Shown here piece by piece: positions 26,275 to 34,474 of a stretch of DNA of 64,000 nt; the first letter of the stretch is position 1; every line of letters starts with the position of its first letter. Below the pieces are notes generated by a model. It worked only from the letters and a program-made list of their open reading frames with translations. It was not told the DNA's origin and ran no database searches. A program made the translations under genes and the position numbers. The DNA is from an uncultured Clostridia bacterium (GTDB lineage Bacteria; Bacillota; Clostridia; Oscillospirales; Ruminococcaceae): the NCBI GenBank assembly GCA_947625735.1, contig CANQPL010000013.1, positions 1-64,000 of the forward strand, written 5' to 3'.

Positions 26275-26907
26275 ATGAACAGAAACAGACGAGAAATAAT
26301 TCTGGATTTTACCTCTCTCCTTGACGTGATAATGATACTTCTGTTTTTCTTTGTGATATTTGCGGGATTTGAGTCTGCTCAGGCGGTGGAAAAGGCGCAG
26401 GAGGAAACGCAAAAAGCACAGGAGGAGCTGCAAAGGGCACGGGAGGAAAGCGATAAGGCGGCAGAGGAGCTTGAAAAGGCAGAAAAGCTCCGTGCTGAGG
26501 CTGAGACGGCTTATGAAGAGCTTAAAGAGGGCAGTGAGCGCAGCGCTCTGAATCTTCGGGGCATTGTGGAGTTCGGCGGAAGCTCAAATCTGAAGCTGTT
26601 TCTTTCGGGGAACAAGGAGGACTGGCAGATCATCGTTAATATCGGAGATGAACAGGCGGGCAGCATTGACGATGTGCGCAGCCGCTCTCCCGAGGACCTT
26701 TGCTCAGAGCTTTCGGATATTATGGAAGAAAATCAGCTTACCTCCGATTCTGTCATACTTTGTGAGCTTTTATACAATTCTCTTGACATAGGCTCAAACA
26801 AGGCAAAGAAAAATACAGACGAAATGCTGCGTCTTGTACGTCTCAGATATGAGCATTTCTTCTGTTCACGGACCGATCTTTCCGATTTTGAGGAGGTCAG
26901 CAGATGA
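26275..26907 (+). CDS. ExbD/TolR-like subunit with long coiled coil
   Basis: A 210-residue protein with one N-terminal membrane helix beginning TSLLDVIMILLFFFVIF, which aligns with the ExbD/TolR signature PLVDVVLVLLIFF including the essential Asp. Residues 38-105 are a Lys/Glu/Ala-rich coiled coil, absent from normal ExbD. A C-terminal domain (about 110-210) contains WQIIVNIGD and SPEDLCSELSDIM and may be a divergent soluble ExbD-type domain. It should pair with the upstream channel to form a proton-driven motor or force transducer. Its stop overlaps the next start (ATGATGA), so translation is coupled. Confidence 0.7.
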   Translation: MNRNRREIILDFTSLLDVIMILLFFFVIFAGFESAQAVEKAQEETQKAQEELQRAREESDKAAEELEKAEKLRAEAETAYEELKEGSERSALNLRGIVEFGGSSNLKLFLSGNKEDWQIIVNIGDEQAGSIDDVRSRSPEDLCSELSDIMEENQLTSDSVILCELLYNSLDIGSNKAKKNTDEMLRLVRLRYEHFFCSRTDLSDFEEVSR

Positions 26908-27314
26908 TGAAACTTAAAGGAATTGCCGCAAGCACAGTTATAATTACACTGGTGATAGTGGCAGGAGTTATTGTAGTATGTCTGCTTCTCGGAAAAGGCG
27001 GCATGGGTCTTGGCGGAGGAAAGGGAGACGGCATAGGCAGCAAAGAAGCAGTGGCAGCGGATATTACCCTGCCCGAAACAGACATTACCACAGGCTCTAT
27101 AGATTATTACGATGTCACAGTAAGCGGCAGCAGTTATCTCTTTAACGGCAGCAGCTACGAAATGGACGAAACAGACAGGATAATTGCGGATATTTCGGGG
27201 GGCGATGAGCTGCTTACCGTCAGAATAACCGATGAAGATGCATCTCTGAAAGCATACGAGTGTCTTACCGAGGCTTTCAAGGAAAACGGCATAAGATACA
27301 TAGAAGTTCCCTGA
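26904..27314 (+). CDS. Membrane-anchored protein with ExbD-type periplasmic fold
   Basis: A 136-residue protein: a membrane helix (about 8-32) ending in a glycine-rich GGMGLGGGKGDG linker, then a domain of about 70 residues with pattern DVTVSGSSYLFNG-x14-DISGGDELLTVRITDEDAS-x13-ENGIRYIEV. This is the strand-helix pattern of the soluble ExbD/TolR domain (a nucleic-acid-like beta-alpha fold). Its C-terminal half is clearly paralogous to that of the next gene. The Asp of the ExbD helix is missing, so it is not a channel partner but probably an extracellular accessory. Confidence 0.65.
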   Translation: MMKLKGIAASTVIITLVIVAGVIVVCLLLGKGGMGLGGGKGDGIGSKEAVAADITLPETDITTGSIDYYDVTVSGSSYLFNGSSYEMDETDRIIADISGGDELLTVRITDEDASLKAYECLTEAFKENGIRYIEVP

Positions 27315-27325
27315 GGAGGAGAGGT

Positions 27326-27814
27326 ATGAAAAGAACGGGTATTATTATCCTTGCCGCAGCGGTCGGATTCCTGTTTTCCTCATGCATAAGGGCGCAGTAC
27401 GAAATACCTGCGGCAGATACGCAGACCTCCTCCTCCGCTTCACAGACAGAAAGCGAGACTGAAACGACTACTACCACAACGATTACCGAGAAAACAGAAA
27501 AAACGGAAAAAGCCGAAAACACCACGATCTTACAGACCTACACCTCAGCGGACTTTACGCTCATCTCCACCGATGAGAGTTTTGATGAACCTTCGGGAGG
27601 AGGAGATGTTTACGGCACACTCACAATTACGGTAGCGGAAGACACTTATCTTTTAAATGGCGCAGAAGTTACACTTGATGAGCTGAAAGCCTTAACAGAA
27701 GGACTTGGGGAAAATATAACGGTTATCGTCCGTGACGAGCTGGCAACCGACAACGCATACACAGCTCTTACAGATCATCTCAACGAAAAAGGCGTGCCCT
27801 ACTCGGAAGAGTAA
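27326..27814 (+). CDS. Lipoprotein with ExbD-type soluble domain
   Basis: A 162-residue lipoprotein starting at ATG 27326 behind GGAGGAGAGG. The lipobox is FSSC (Cys20). A Thr/Glu/Lys-rich linker (about 30-75) precedes a C-terminal domain with TLTITVAEDTYLLNGAEVTL-type start, then ENITVIVRDELATDNAY and NEKGVPYSE. That matches the ExbD/TolR periplasmic domain and the previous protein. As last gene of the cassette it may be the output or wall-facing receptor of the proton-driven unit. The terminator stem begins inside its last codons. Confidence 0.65.
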   Translation: MKRTGIIILAAAVGFLFSSCIRAQYEIPAADTQTSSSASQTESETETTTTTTITEKTEKTEKAENTTILQTYTSADFTLISTDESFDEPSGGGDVYGTLTITVAEDTYLLNGAEVTLDELKALTEGLGENITVIVRDELATDNAYTALTDHLNEKGVPYSEE

Positions 27815-27829
27815 GGCACGCTGTTTTTT
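27792..27829 (+). terminator. Cassette terminator overlapping the stop codon
   Basis: GCGTGCC (27792-27798) pairs with GGCACGC (27815-27821), then TGTTTTTT. The stop codon lies in the loop. Confidence 0.8.
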
Positions 27830-27841
27830 GCAATATAATAA

Positions 27842-28579
27842 TTATTTCGTCTGATTTCCCGCCGCATTTTTCAGCGCTCTTACCTCCTCAGGGGTAAGCT
27901 CACGCCATGTGCCGGGTTTGAGCATTCCCAGCTTCACAGGTCCTACCGATGTCCTGCGCAGCCTTACAACCTCCAGTCCCACCGCATCGCACATACGGCG
28001 TATCTGACGGTTTTTCCCCTCATGAATTGTGATCCGCATAACACTGCGCTCCGGGGTATCAAGCTCCACATTTACCGTGGCAGGCATGGTCTTAGTGCCG
28101 TCATCTAAGGTAACACCATTTGAAAGCGCAACCACCTGTTCATCGGTCACGGCTGAATGAACAGTTACCCTGTAGGTCTTGCTTACATGGCGCCCCGGGT
28201 GCATAATATCATTGGCGAATTTGCCGTCATTGGTAAAAAGAAGCAGTCCCTCGGAGTTCCTGTCAAGCCTGCCGACGGGATAGACACGCTCATCTATGCC
28301 CGTAAGCAGATCGGTAACGCATTTTCTGTCAAGCTCATCTGACATGGTGGTAACATATCCTCTTGGCTTATTGAGCATGATATAATATTTGCGGTGCTTT
28401 TTGTTATAGCGGACACGCTCCCCGTCTACCAGTATAACGTCCTTGTCGTTGGCTTTATCGCCCAATGAAGCGGGCTTGCCGTTTACAACTACTCTTCCCT
28501 GCGTTATCATTTCCTCCGCCTTTCTGCGGGAGCATATCCCACAGTCGGACAGGAGCTTTTGCAGTCTTATCTTTTCCAT
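27842..28579 (-). CDS. rluB: 23S rRNA pseudouridine synthase, RsuA/RluB type
   Basis: Converts a uridine in ribosomal RNA (position 2605 for RluB) to pseudouridine. The 245-residue protein has an N-terminal S4 RNA-binding domain (RLQKLLSDCGICSRRKAE, VVVNG) and the catalytic domain with the active Asp in GRLDRNSEGLLLFTNDG, then GKNRQIRRMCDAVG. RluB is favoured over RsuA by Firmicutes gene order: it ends the scpA-scpB-ytfI-gerW-dacF-rluB group. It lies 10 bases behind the dacF stop. Confidence 0.9.
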   Translation of the reverse strand: MEKIRLQKLLSDCGICSRRKAEEMITQGRVVVNGKPASLGDKANDKDVILVDGERVRYNKKHRKYYIMLNKPRGYVTTMSDELDRKCVTDLLTGIDERVYPVGRLDRNSEGLLLFTNDGKFANDIMHPGRHVSKTYRVTVHSAVTDEQVVALSNGVTLDDGTKTMPATVNVELDTPERSVMRITIHEGKNRQIRRMCDAVGLEVVRLRRTSVGPVKLGMLKPGTWRELTPEEVRALKNAAGNQTK

Positions 28580-28589
28580 TTACATCTTC

Positions 28590-29759
28590 CTATTTCCATA
28601 ATTTTTCTTTTATTTTTGTTACTATCCTGTCTTTGATACTCGTTTTCGGCGGCAGGGCAGAGGAACGGGGCGCAGACTCTGCCGCTACCATGGGAATACG
28701 TCCTATCTCCTTATCATCATCATAAAGGATAACCTCTCCCAACCTTGTTCCCTGCTGTACGGGCGCATATATCATGGGGGGAGCTGCTATCCGACAGGTG
28801 ATATGACTTTCCTGACCCTTTACCTCGGTATAAACAGGTGTTTCTTCGGGAACGAGCCTTATCTTATCCGTAATACCTCCTGCCAGCGCGGGCGAATATT
28901 CTATACTCACGGGGTATTCTTTTATCTGCGTCTGAGAAAAGCCGTAATCATACAATTTTTCGTGGTCGTTCCAGTCATCGGGGGCATTTAATGTCACACA
29001 GATAAGGCGCACGCCGTTTCTCTCAGCCGCACTGACAAGACATCTTCCCGCTTCATCTGTAAAACCCGTTTTCACGCCGATACACCCCTCATATCTATCG
29101 AGGAGCTTATTTGTATTTGTAAGATATCTGTTATAGGGAGGGTTGCCGAAAGAGAGCTTTTTTGTACTGCTGCCGCATATATCCGCGAATTCGGGGATAT
29201 CAAGGGCATAAGCCGCAAGCCTTGCCATGTCATAGGCGGTGGAATAATGCTCGGGGTCGTGAAGTCCGGAAGGTGTTACAAAATGTGTATCCGTGAGCTT
29301 CAGTTCAGCAGCCTTTGCATTCATGCGGTCCACAAATTCGGGGATACTGCCCGAAACCCTTACCGCCGTACAGTTTGCAGCGTCATTTCCCGATGGCAGG
29401 AGCATACCGATACACAGATCCATGAGAGAAACCTTATCCCCCTCACGCAGTCCCATAGATGAACCCTCCGTGTGTACAGCGCCGCTGTCTACGGTAAATT
29501 CACTGTCAGGATCGCCGCTTTCAAGTGCGATAACCGTACTCATTATTTTGGTAGTGCTTGCCATGGGCAGGCGGGTGTTTTCACATTTTCCCCAGATTAT
29601 CCGCTCGCTGTCTGTCTCAATAAGCACCGCCGCCTTTGCGGAGATGTCGTTTTCAGAGGGCTTTCCCGTTTTTTTCGGTTCTTCGCCGTAAACGGTCACC
29701 GTGCAGCAGACCGCCGTAACAGCCGCCATTATAACAGAAAATATTTTTACACGCTTCAT
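28590..29759 (-). CDS. dacF: D-alanyl-D-alanine carboxypeptidase (PBP5/DacF type)
   Basis: A serine peptidase (family S11) that trims the terminal D-Ala from peptidoglycan stem peptides; DacF-type enzymes act in sporulation. The protein is 389 residues from the ATG at 29759 (GGGGG seven bases upstream; an ATG one codon earlier is possible). After the signal peptide come the active-site STTK, SGND and KTGFTDEAG motifs in order, then the C-terminal beta domain. Unlike many PBP5 enzymes I do not see a convincing amphipathic C-terminal anchor beyond the last basic helix (KDRIVTKIKEKLWK). Confidence 0.9.
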   Translation of the reverse strand: MKRVKIFSVIMAAVTAVCCTVTVYGEEPKKTGKPSENDISAKAAVLIETDSERIIWGKCENTRLPMASTTKIMSTVIALESGDPDSEFTVDSGAVHTEGSSMGLREGDKVSLMDLCIGMLLPSGNDAANCTAVRVSGSIPEFVDRMNAKAAELKLTDTHFVTPSGLHDPEHYSTAYDMARLAAYALDIPEFADICGSSTKKLSFGNPPYNRYLTNTNKLLDRYEGCIGVKTGFTDEAGRCLVSAAERNGVRLICVTLNAPDDWNDHEKLYDYGFSQTQIKEYPVSIEYSPALAGGITDKIRLVPEETPVYTEVKGQESHITCRIAAPPMIYAPVQQGTRLGEVILYDDDKEIGRIPMVAAESAPRSSALPPKTSIKDRIVTKIKEKLWK

Positions 29760-29836
29760 CATTATTCCCCCGATACTTTGTCCGATTTGCATATATGCCA
29801 TATTCTATGCAATGACAGGGGGAATTATGACGAGTG

Positions 29837-30268
29837 CTATTCCGCTTTATCGGAGCTTATTACCTCTGACTCGATATTATCGGCGATACCGCTTACATTT
29901 TCGGTCTTGTCCTTTTTAAAGAGTGACGCTACCTTATTGAATACATCAGGAACCATGTTGACTACAGCAGAGGTAGTGGAGTAATCGAGATTTAACTGCA
30001 TAAGCTCCACTTTGCCGTCTGTCACCACAAGAAACCCCAGTGGTGTGACCGTTATACCCGCACCGCCTGCACCTCCGAAAAGCTCCTTATCGGTTTTGCC
30101 GGGAAGATCAGAGCCGCCGCTTGCAAAGCCGTAGGAGATCTTTGAAACGGGTATTATAGTCACATTGTTATCGAGCTTCACAGGCTCTCCCATAATAGTG
30201 TTGGCATCTGCCATTTCGTGGATTTTCCCCATTACAGAGGTCACAAGCTCTTTTACTTTTGTATCCAT
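29837..30268 (-). CDS. ytfJ: Sporulation protein GerW/YtfJ
   Basis: A 143-residue protein of the GerW (YtfJ) family, needed for normal spore germination in Bacillus. Signature segments are TIIPVSKISYGFASGG, the Gly-rich GGAGGAGITVTPLGFLVV and the C-terminal amphipathic region VVNMVPDVFNKVASLFKKD. The start at 30268 is preferred because AAAGGA lies 10 bases before it; the ATG three codons upstream is too close to that site. It follows ytfI in the conserved scpB-ytfI-ytfJ order. Confidence 0.9.
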   Translation of the reverse strand: MDTKVKELVTSVMGKIHEMADANTIMGEPVKLDNNVTIIPVSKISYGFASGGSDLPGKTDKELFGGAGGAGITVTPLGFLVVTDGKVELMQLNLDYSTTSAVVNMVPDVFNKVASLFKKDKTENVSGIADNIESEVISSDKAE

Positions 30269-30322
30269 ATTTTTCATATCCTTTCAGATTGATTTTTGAT
30301 TATTCCCGTGAGGGGTATCTCC

Positions 30323-31135
30323 TCACTTTTTAATAAACACCTCAAGGGCGGGGTTATACTTTTTATATCCTACAAGAAAGCCGAAAAGAATTGCACACAG
30401 GGCATTAAGCAGACTTGCAGGACGGAGCATGATCTTACATTCCCCGTCATAGCGGGACTTGTCCGCAGGAACGTTGAACAGGCAGTTTATTTTTACAAAA
30501 TCGACTTTTACCTTTATAACGCACTTGACCGCCGCCAGCAGATCGTACACCACTGCGCTTACTCTGCCGTAGGTCATAGCGGCTTCATATGCGTCCTCAT
30601 CGGCACAGGCAAAATCCAGCTTCAGCCCGTCAATGCTTATCTTTTTCCCCAGCTTTACCAGATCATCTTTTATAAGTTCCCAGAGCAGAAGTGCCGCATC
30701 TTTTTTCTCGGTAAGATCGTTTACCGTATCGGATATCCTTTCAAAAAGCGGTTTTTTCTTCTCTGGCGGCTTTTTTTTTGCCTTGCCCTTTCCCTTAGAT
30801 TTATCCTCGGATACGGACTTGCCTTTCTTTTTCGTTTCTGCCTTTGGAGGGTCTCCGCTTTTTTTATCAGACGGCGTTTTCTTCACGACCTTTTCCTTAT
30901 CTGCATAAGATTTTTTGGCAGGCTGTGTTTTCACCGTTTTCTTCGGAGGGGCGTTTTTTTGTTTTTCCTCATTTTCCTTTTCGGGAGGGTCGGGTCTTGG
31001 GTACAGAGTGAGCCACAGATATTTTATTCTGATATCCGCCTTGCCGCCGTAATACCTTATATCCGCATACACGGGAAAATTCAGGAAGCATATGATCACC
31101 GACAGCACAAGAACAATAATTATCAGAGCCGTCAT
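30323..31135 (-). CDS. ytfI: DUF2953 protein YtfI
   Basis: A 270-residue protein with one N-terminal membrane helix, a short beta region (VYADIRYYGGKADIRIKYLWLTLYP), a Lys/Pro-rich linker of about 80 residues, and the C-terminal DUF2953 domain (GYGR-like MTYGRVSAVVYDLLAAV and the C-terminal LFGFLVGYKKY). It sits between scpB and ytfJ as in Bacillus and overlaps scpB by 4 bases. A sporulation-linked role is known only from context. The strongly basic linker is longer than usual. Confidence 0.85.
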   Translation of the reverse strand: MTALIIIVLVLSVIICFLNFPVYADIRYYGGKADIRIKYLWLTLYPRPDPPEKENEEKQKNAPPKKTVKTQPAKKSYADKEKVVKKTPSDKKSGDPPKAETKKKGKSVSEDKSKGKGKAKKKPPEKKKPLFERISDTVNDLTEKKDAALLLWELIKDDLVKLGKKISIDGLKLDFACADEDAYEAAMTYGRVSAVVYDLLAAVKCVIKVKVDFVKINCLFNVPADKSRYDGECKIMLRPASLLNALCAILFGFLVGYKKYNPALEVFIKK

Positions 31136-31734
31136 GAGCCGTCCTCCTTCTGAGCCTCGGCAAAATCGGAAATATCCTCGTTATCCTCAGAGGGAATGAG
31201 CAGAGCTTCAAAATCCTCGGGAACATGACCCGGCAGGGGCGGAAGTCCCTCCAGACTTTCAAGACCGAAGCACCGCAGAAAATTGGCAGTCGTCCTGTAG
31301 GCAATGGGGCGTCCCGGAACGTCTAACCGTCCCGCCTCCTCGATAAGCCCTTTTTCCGCAAGTGAATTTACAATGCCCGAGCTGTCTACTCCCCTGATAT
31401 GCTCAACAAAGCTCTTTGTTACGGGCTGATTGTATGCAATTATGGTTAGGACCTCCATAGCCGCTGAAGAAAGAGGAGCATTCTTTTTTGTGGCAGCGGC
31501 AGCCTTGACAAACTCATGAAATTCCGCCCTTGAAGCAAGCTGATAACAGCCCGAGAGCTTTAGCACAATAAAGGCGTTTCCGTTTTCCCTGTAGGCTTCA
31601 TTGAGAGAGTCCGCAAGCTGACTGAGCGCACCGCATTCAATTCCAATTGCAGAGGCAGCTCTTTCGGGTTCTACAGGGTCACCGCAGGCAAAAAGCACCG
31701 CTTCAAGAGCCGCAGCCTTATCCGTCAGCTTCAT
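31132..31734 (-). CDS. scpB: Segregation and condensation protein B
   Basis: ScpB pairs with ScpA and Smc in the condensin that organises and segregates the chromosome. The 200-residue protein has two winged-helix domains, with ALEAVLFACGDPV at the start and the conserved ALEVLTIIAYNQPVTKSFVEHIRGVDS-type segment and YRTTANFLRCFGLESL near the end. It overlaps scpA by 17 bases upstream and ytfI by 4 bases downstream, so the operon is tightly coupled. Confidence 0.95.
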   Translation of the reverse strand: MKLTDKAAALEAVLFACGDPVEPERAASAIGIECGALSQLADSLNEAYRENGNAFIVLKLSGCYQLASRAEFHEFVKAAAATKKNAPLSSAAMEVLTIIAYNQPVTKSFVEHIRGVDSSGIVNSLAEKGLIEEAGRLDVPGRPIAYRTTANFLRCFGLESLEGLPPLPGHVPEDFEALLIPSEDNEDISDFAEAQKEDGS

Positions 31735-32485
31735 TTTCCTTTTCCTCCCATTCCGAGCCTATATCGTCAAGGGACTCGTTATTTGCCGATTTATTGAAAG
31801 TAATTTCTGAATTATCATCACTCAGGATTATCCTGCCCGATTTGGTAAGCTCGAGCACCGCAAGAAACGCCGCCACTCTTTCCGAACGATCGGTCATATC
31901 CGAAAATAATCCCTCCATTGAACAGCTTCCGAATTTATACAGCTGTTTTAAAATGCTTACTATCTTTGAGGTCACCGAGACAAATTTTCTTGAAACCAGC
32001 TTTGAAAAAACCGATGGGGCAAGCTCCTCCTGCTTTTTCTTTTCCTTTTTTGACATTCCCTCATAAGCCTTTACAAGTTCCTCCGGAGAATGGGAACGGT
32101 CATATACAGCACTTACCTCAATTTTCATGGGAGCACGCACCGCAAAGGAATCCCCGATATAGATATCCCGCATTTTTTCGGCAGCGAGCTTACAAAGGGA
32201 GTATTCTATAAGTCTGCCCTCAAGCTCTTTTTTAAGCTCCTCCGCCTCCTCCTTGCGAGGGAGCAGAGAAACGGTTTTTATATAGATGAGCCTTGCCGCC
32301 ATTTCGAGAAATTCTCCCGCAGTTTCCATATCCTGTTCGGTAAGACCGCTTATATAGTCGAGATACTGTTCCACAAGCAGCATAATGGGGATATTGTTGA
32401 TATCCATTTTATGTTTGCTCACCAGATGAAGCAGCAGGTCAAGAGGTCCCTCGAATCCCTCTAACTTAAAGGAAATACTGCTCAT
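31718..32485 (-). CDS. scpA: Segregation and condensation protein A
   Basis: ScpA is the kleisin subunit of the Smc-ScpAB condensin. The 255-residue length is typical. The N-terminal FEGPLDLLLHLVSKHKMDI motif that contacts the Smc neck and the C-terminal winged-helix region (AFLAVLELTKSGRI) are visible. It overlaps the upstream site-2 protease gene by 4 bases. Confidence 0.95.
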   Translation of the reverse strand: MSSISFKLEGFEGPLDLLLHLVSKHKMDINNIPIMLLVEQYLDYISGLTEQDMETAGEFLEMAARLIYIKTVSLLPRKEEAEELKKELEGRLIEYSLCKLAAEKMRDIYIGDSFAVRAPMKIEVSAVYDRSHSPEELVKAYEGMSKKEKKKQEELAPSVFSKLVSRKFVSVTSKIVSILKQLYKFGSCSMEGLFSDMTDRSERVAAFLAVLELTKSGRIILSDDNSEITFNKSANNESLDDIGSEWEEKENEADG

Positions 32486-33147
32486 ACTACGCCAAAGACG
32501 GCACAGGCGATGCTCTCCGCCCAGCCTGTAAGAAAGAGCATTATCTGAAGAACGCCGTTTTGCAGGAATGCAAGAGGTCTGTCAAGCAGACCGGAGTATA
32601 CAAGGATAATAAGTGCGATAAAAATATACTGTTCATAACGCATTATTTTAAAGTACAGCCTGTCAGGAAGTATGGCATTAAATATCTTTGAGCCGTCAAG
32701 AGGAGGAATAGGCAGGAAATTAAACACGCCCAGACTCACATTTATAATGATAATGTAGATAAATACCCGACTGATACTTGAAAGCAGCGCACTTTGAGTT
32801 GCAAATGCTGCCACATCAAGAAAACGCAGAGCTACTGTAGCAAGAAAAGCCATGATAAAGTTAGAGGCAGGACCTGCCAGAGCAGAAAGCATCATGCCCT
32901 TTTTGGGATCCTTGAAATTTGCAGGATTTACTCTTACGGGCTTGCCCCAGCCGAATCCTGCCGCAAGCAGCATTATCGAACCCCAGAGAGTCATATGTGC
33001 AAAAGGATTAAGGGTAATGCGTCCCTCTTTCCTGCCTGTATCGTCGCCCAGCTTTTCCGCAGCCCATGCGTGGGCGCATTCATGAACGGGAGTTGCCGTG
33101 AAAAGGACAAGAAGCCTTGTCAGAAATTTCAGACCTTCATCAGTCAT
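32482..33147 (-). CDS. Site-2 protease-like M50 metalloprotease
   Basis: A 221-residue intramembrane zinc peptidase. I chose the ATG at 33147, nine bases after GGAG; a longer frame begins with an unlikely TTG. Zinc motif HECAHAW (HExxH type) is in the first membrane helix and the third ligand Asp in IPPLDGSKIF. The GRITLNPFAHMTLWGS block places it in the compact YwhC/SpoIVFB-like group that is common upstream of scpA. Substrate unknown. Confidence 0.9.
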   Translation of the reverse strand: MTDEGLKFLTRLLVLFTATPVHECAHAWAAEKLGDDTGRKEGRITLNPFAHMTLWGSIMLLAAGFGWGKPVRVNPANFKDPKKGMMLSALAGPASNFIMAFLATVALRFLDVAAFATQSALLSSISRVFIYIIIINVSLGVFNFLPIPPLDGSKIFNAILPDRLYFKIMRYEQYIFIALIILVYSGLLDRPLAFLQNGVLQIMLFLTGWAESIACAVFGVV

Positions 33148-33236
33148 CTTAAACATCTCCAAAAAAGTAATACATCTTTATTATACAATATTTTTTTGTC
33201 CTTTACAATACCTTTTGGAAATTTTTTCTGAAAATG

Positions 33237-33312
33237 TCGGTCAGTGACCGCTTCCGAGTCGGCGGTAAATTGTGTGCTAATTTTTTAAATAGTAACTCGG
33301 TAACTCTCATTT
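33237..33312 (+). repeat. Single degenerate copy of the dispersed repeat
   Basis: Tip GGTCAGTGACC pairs perfectly although its sequence differs from other copies; the AGTAACTCGGTAACT end is intact. It lies 90 bases upstream of the protease start on the other strand. Confidence 0.75.
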
Positions 33313-33547
33313 TCCGCAATGAAAATTCGCATATTAACACCTTTTGCAGATAATTTGTCACTCATACATAAAAATTTACACATTACCCGCTGTCGGCATT
33401 TTCGATAAACAATTCTCCTGCCTGATTATTTTAAGACAATACCGCACAAAAATTGTCGTGCAGATGTGCTGTACGGCTATCCTTGTGCGGTTTAAAATGC
33501 ACTTTTCCCATTTCACTCCGTCACATCTGCGGCACAGACCACGCAAA
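33313..33547. other. AT-rich intergenic stretch, nothing recognised
   Basis: No convincing reading frame, RNA or promoter. Short frames here lack ribosome sites. It holds a weak GTGCGG/CCGCAC-type inverted repeat around 33440-33490. Confidence 0.5.
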
Positions 33548-33688
33548 ATCAATTTTTGATTTCCTCAGATGCAAGATAAGGAAAATATTCTGAAAATTTA
33601 TACCTTTTGCCATTTTGCGGACATTTTTTCTTGCTTCTTGCCTCTTGCTTCTTGCTTCCGGAAATCAATTTTGAAAAAATTGATTTCC
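33548..33688. repeat. Two related AT-rich hairpins flanking purine/pyrimidine repeats
   Basis: AAATCAA-TTT-TTGATTT lies at about 33546-33562. A longer perfect stem, GGAAATCAATTTT with AAAATTGATTTCC around a GAA loop, lies at 33660-33688. Between them is a tandem CTTGCTT/CTTGCCT array (33628-33658). The longer hairpin covers the stop codon of the nif3 gene and probably ends its transcript. Related sequence occurs at 7870-7937. Confidence 0.7.
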
Positions 33689-34474
33689 ATGGGCACAGAC
33701 ATACCCCGCAGGATCGGTGCAGCTTTCGGCAGCATATACCGCAAGATCGGGAAATGCATTTTTCAGAAGATCACGCATCATGGGAGCAAATATTCTCTCT
33801 GTGTAAAAGTGACCGCAGTCAATAAGGATAAATCCGTCATTTAACGAATCGACCAGCACATCATGCTTAAAGTCTCCCGAAAGAAGGGCGTCCGCTCCCA
33901 TTTCACGGGCAAGAGCGGGAAAACTGTTGCCCGAACCCGAGCTTATTGCTATACGCCCGATAATACCGCTCCCCGTAATTCTTACAACAGGACAGCCGAG
34001 AGCCTTTCCCGCAGCCGCCGCAGCTTCTTTTGATTCAAGGGGCGTTTTAAGATCGTATACTCTCCCCACCGAAAAGCCGTCCCCCATGTCCTCTAAGGGA
34101 GAAAAGCTGTCCGAAAGCCCCAGTACAGAGGAGAGAATGTCAAAAAGCCCCTTGTTCATTCCCACGGGGGAGGCATCAAAGGGGGTATGTGTGCAGATAG
34201 CGGACATTCCCCTTTCAAGCATCATTCCCACAGGAGAATCGCTCATCACAGACTTTAACGGCGAAAAGATCACAGGGTGGTGGCTCACTATAAGCTCCGC
34301 CCCCAGCTTCTCCGCTTCAAGTATAACATCTTTTGTAATGTCAAGAGCCGTTACAGCTTTAGTTACAGGTCTGCTCCCCCCTCCACAGAGCAGACCGCTG
34401 TTATCCCATTTTTCCTGACGGCAAAAGGGGGCAAAGCTGTCTATGGCATTATAGATATCCATTGTTACGATCAC
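33665..34474 (-). CDS. Nif3-like dinuclear metal-centre protein
   Basis: A 269-residue NIF3/YqfO-type protein, implicated as a GTP cyclohydrolase I type 2-like or regulatory metal protein; the true reaction is not settled. I chose GTG at 34474, nine bases after AAGGA, which begins inside the end of trmK. Metal ligands are in VSHHPVIFSP and near ILIDCGHFYTER. It lacks the inserted PII-like domain of larger YqfO proteins. The trmK-nif3 pair is conserved in Firmicutes. Its C-terminal codons lie in a perfect hairpin that differs from usual family ends. Confidence 0.87.
   Translation of the reverse strand: MIVTMDIYNAIDSFAPFCRQEKWDNSGLLCGGGSRPVTKAVTALDITKDVILEAEKLGAELIVSHHPVIFSPLKSVMSDSPVGMMLERGMSAICTHTPFDASPVGMNKGLFDILSSVLGLSDSFSPLEDMGDGFSVGRVYDLKTPLESKEAAAAAGKALGCPVVRITGSGIIGRIAISSGSGNSFPALAREMGADALLSGDFKHDVLVDSLNDGFILIDCGHFYTERIFAPMMRDLLKNAFPDLAVYAAESCTDPAGYVCAHGNQFFQN

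Noticed and set aside
25821-27814. A Zorya-type phage-defence locus
   Set aside because: There is a MotA/ExbB-like gene, but no helicase, nuclease or OmpA-like peptidoglycan-binding domain; neighbours are not defence genes.
30296-31153. A 285-codon plus-strand frame opposite ytfI
   Set aside because: It is the Phe-rich complement of the Lys-rich linker; ytfI has the expected family domain and operon context.
33344-33844. Short plus-strand reading frames
   Set aside because: They are Cys/Phe-rich translations of AT-rich repeats and run into the nif3 gene; no ribosome sites.
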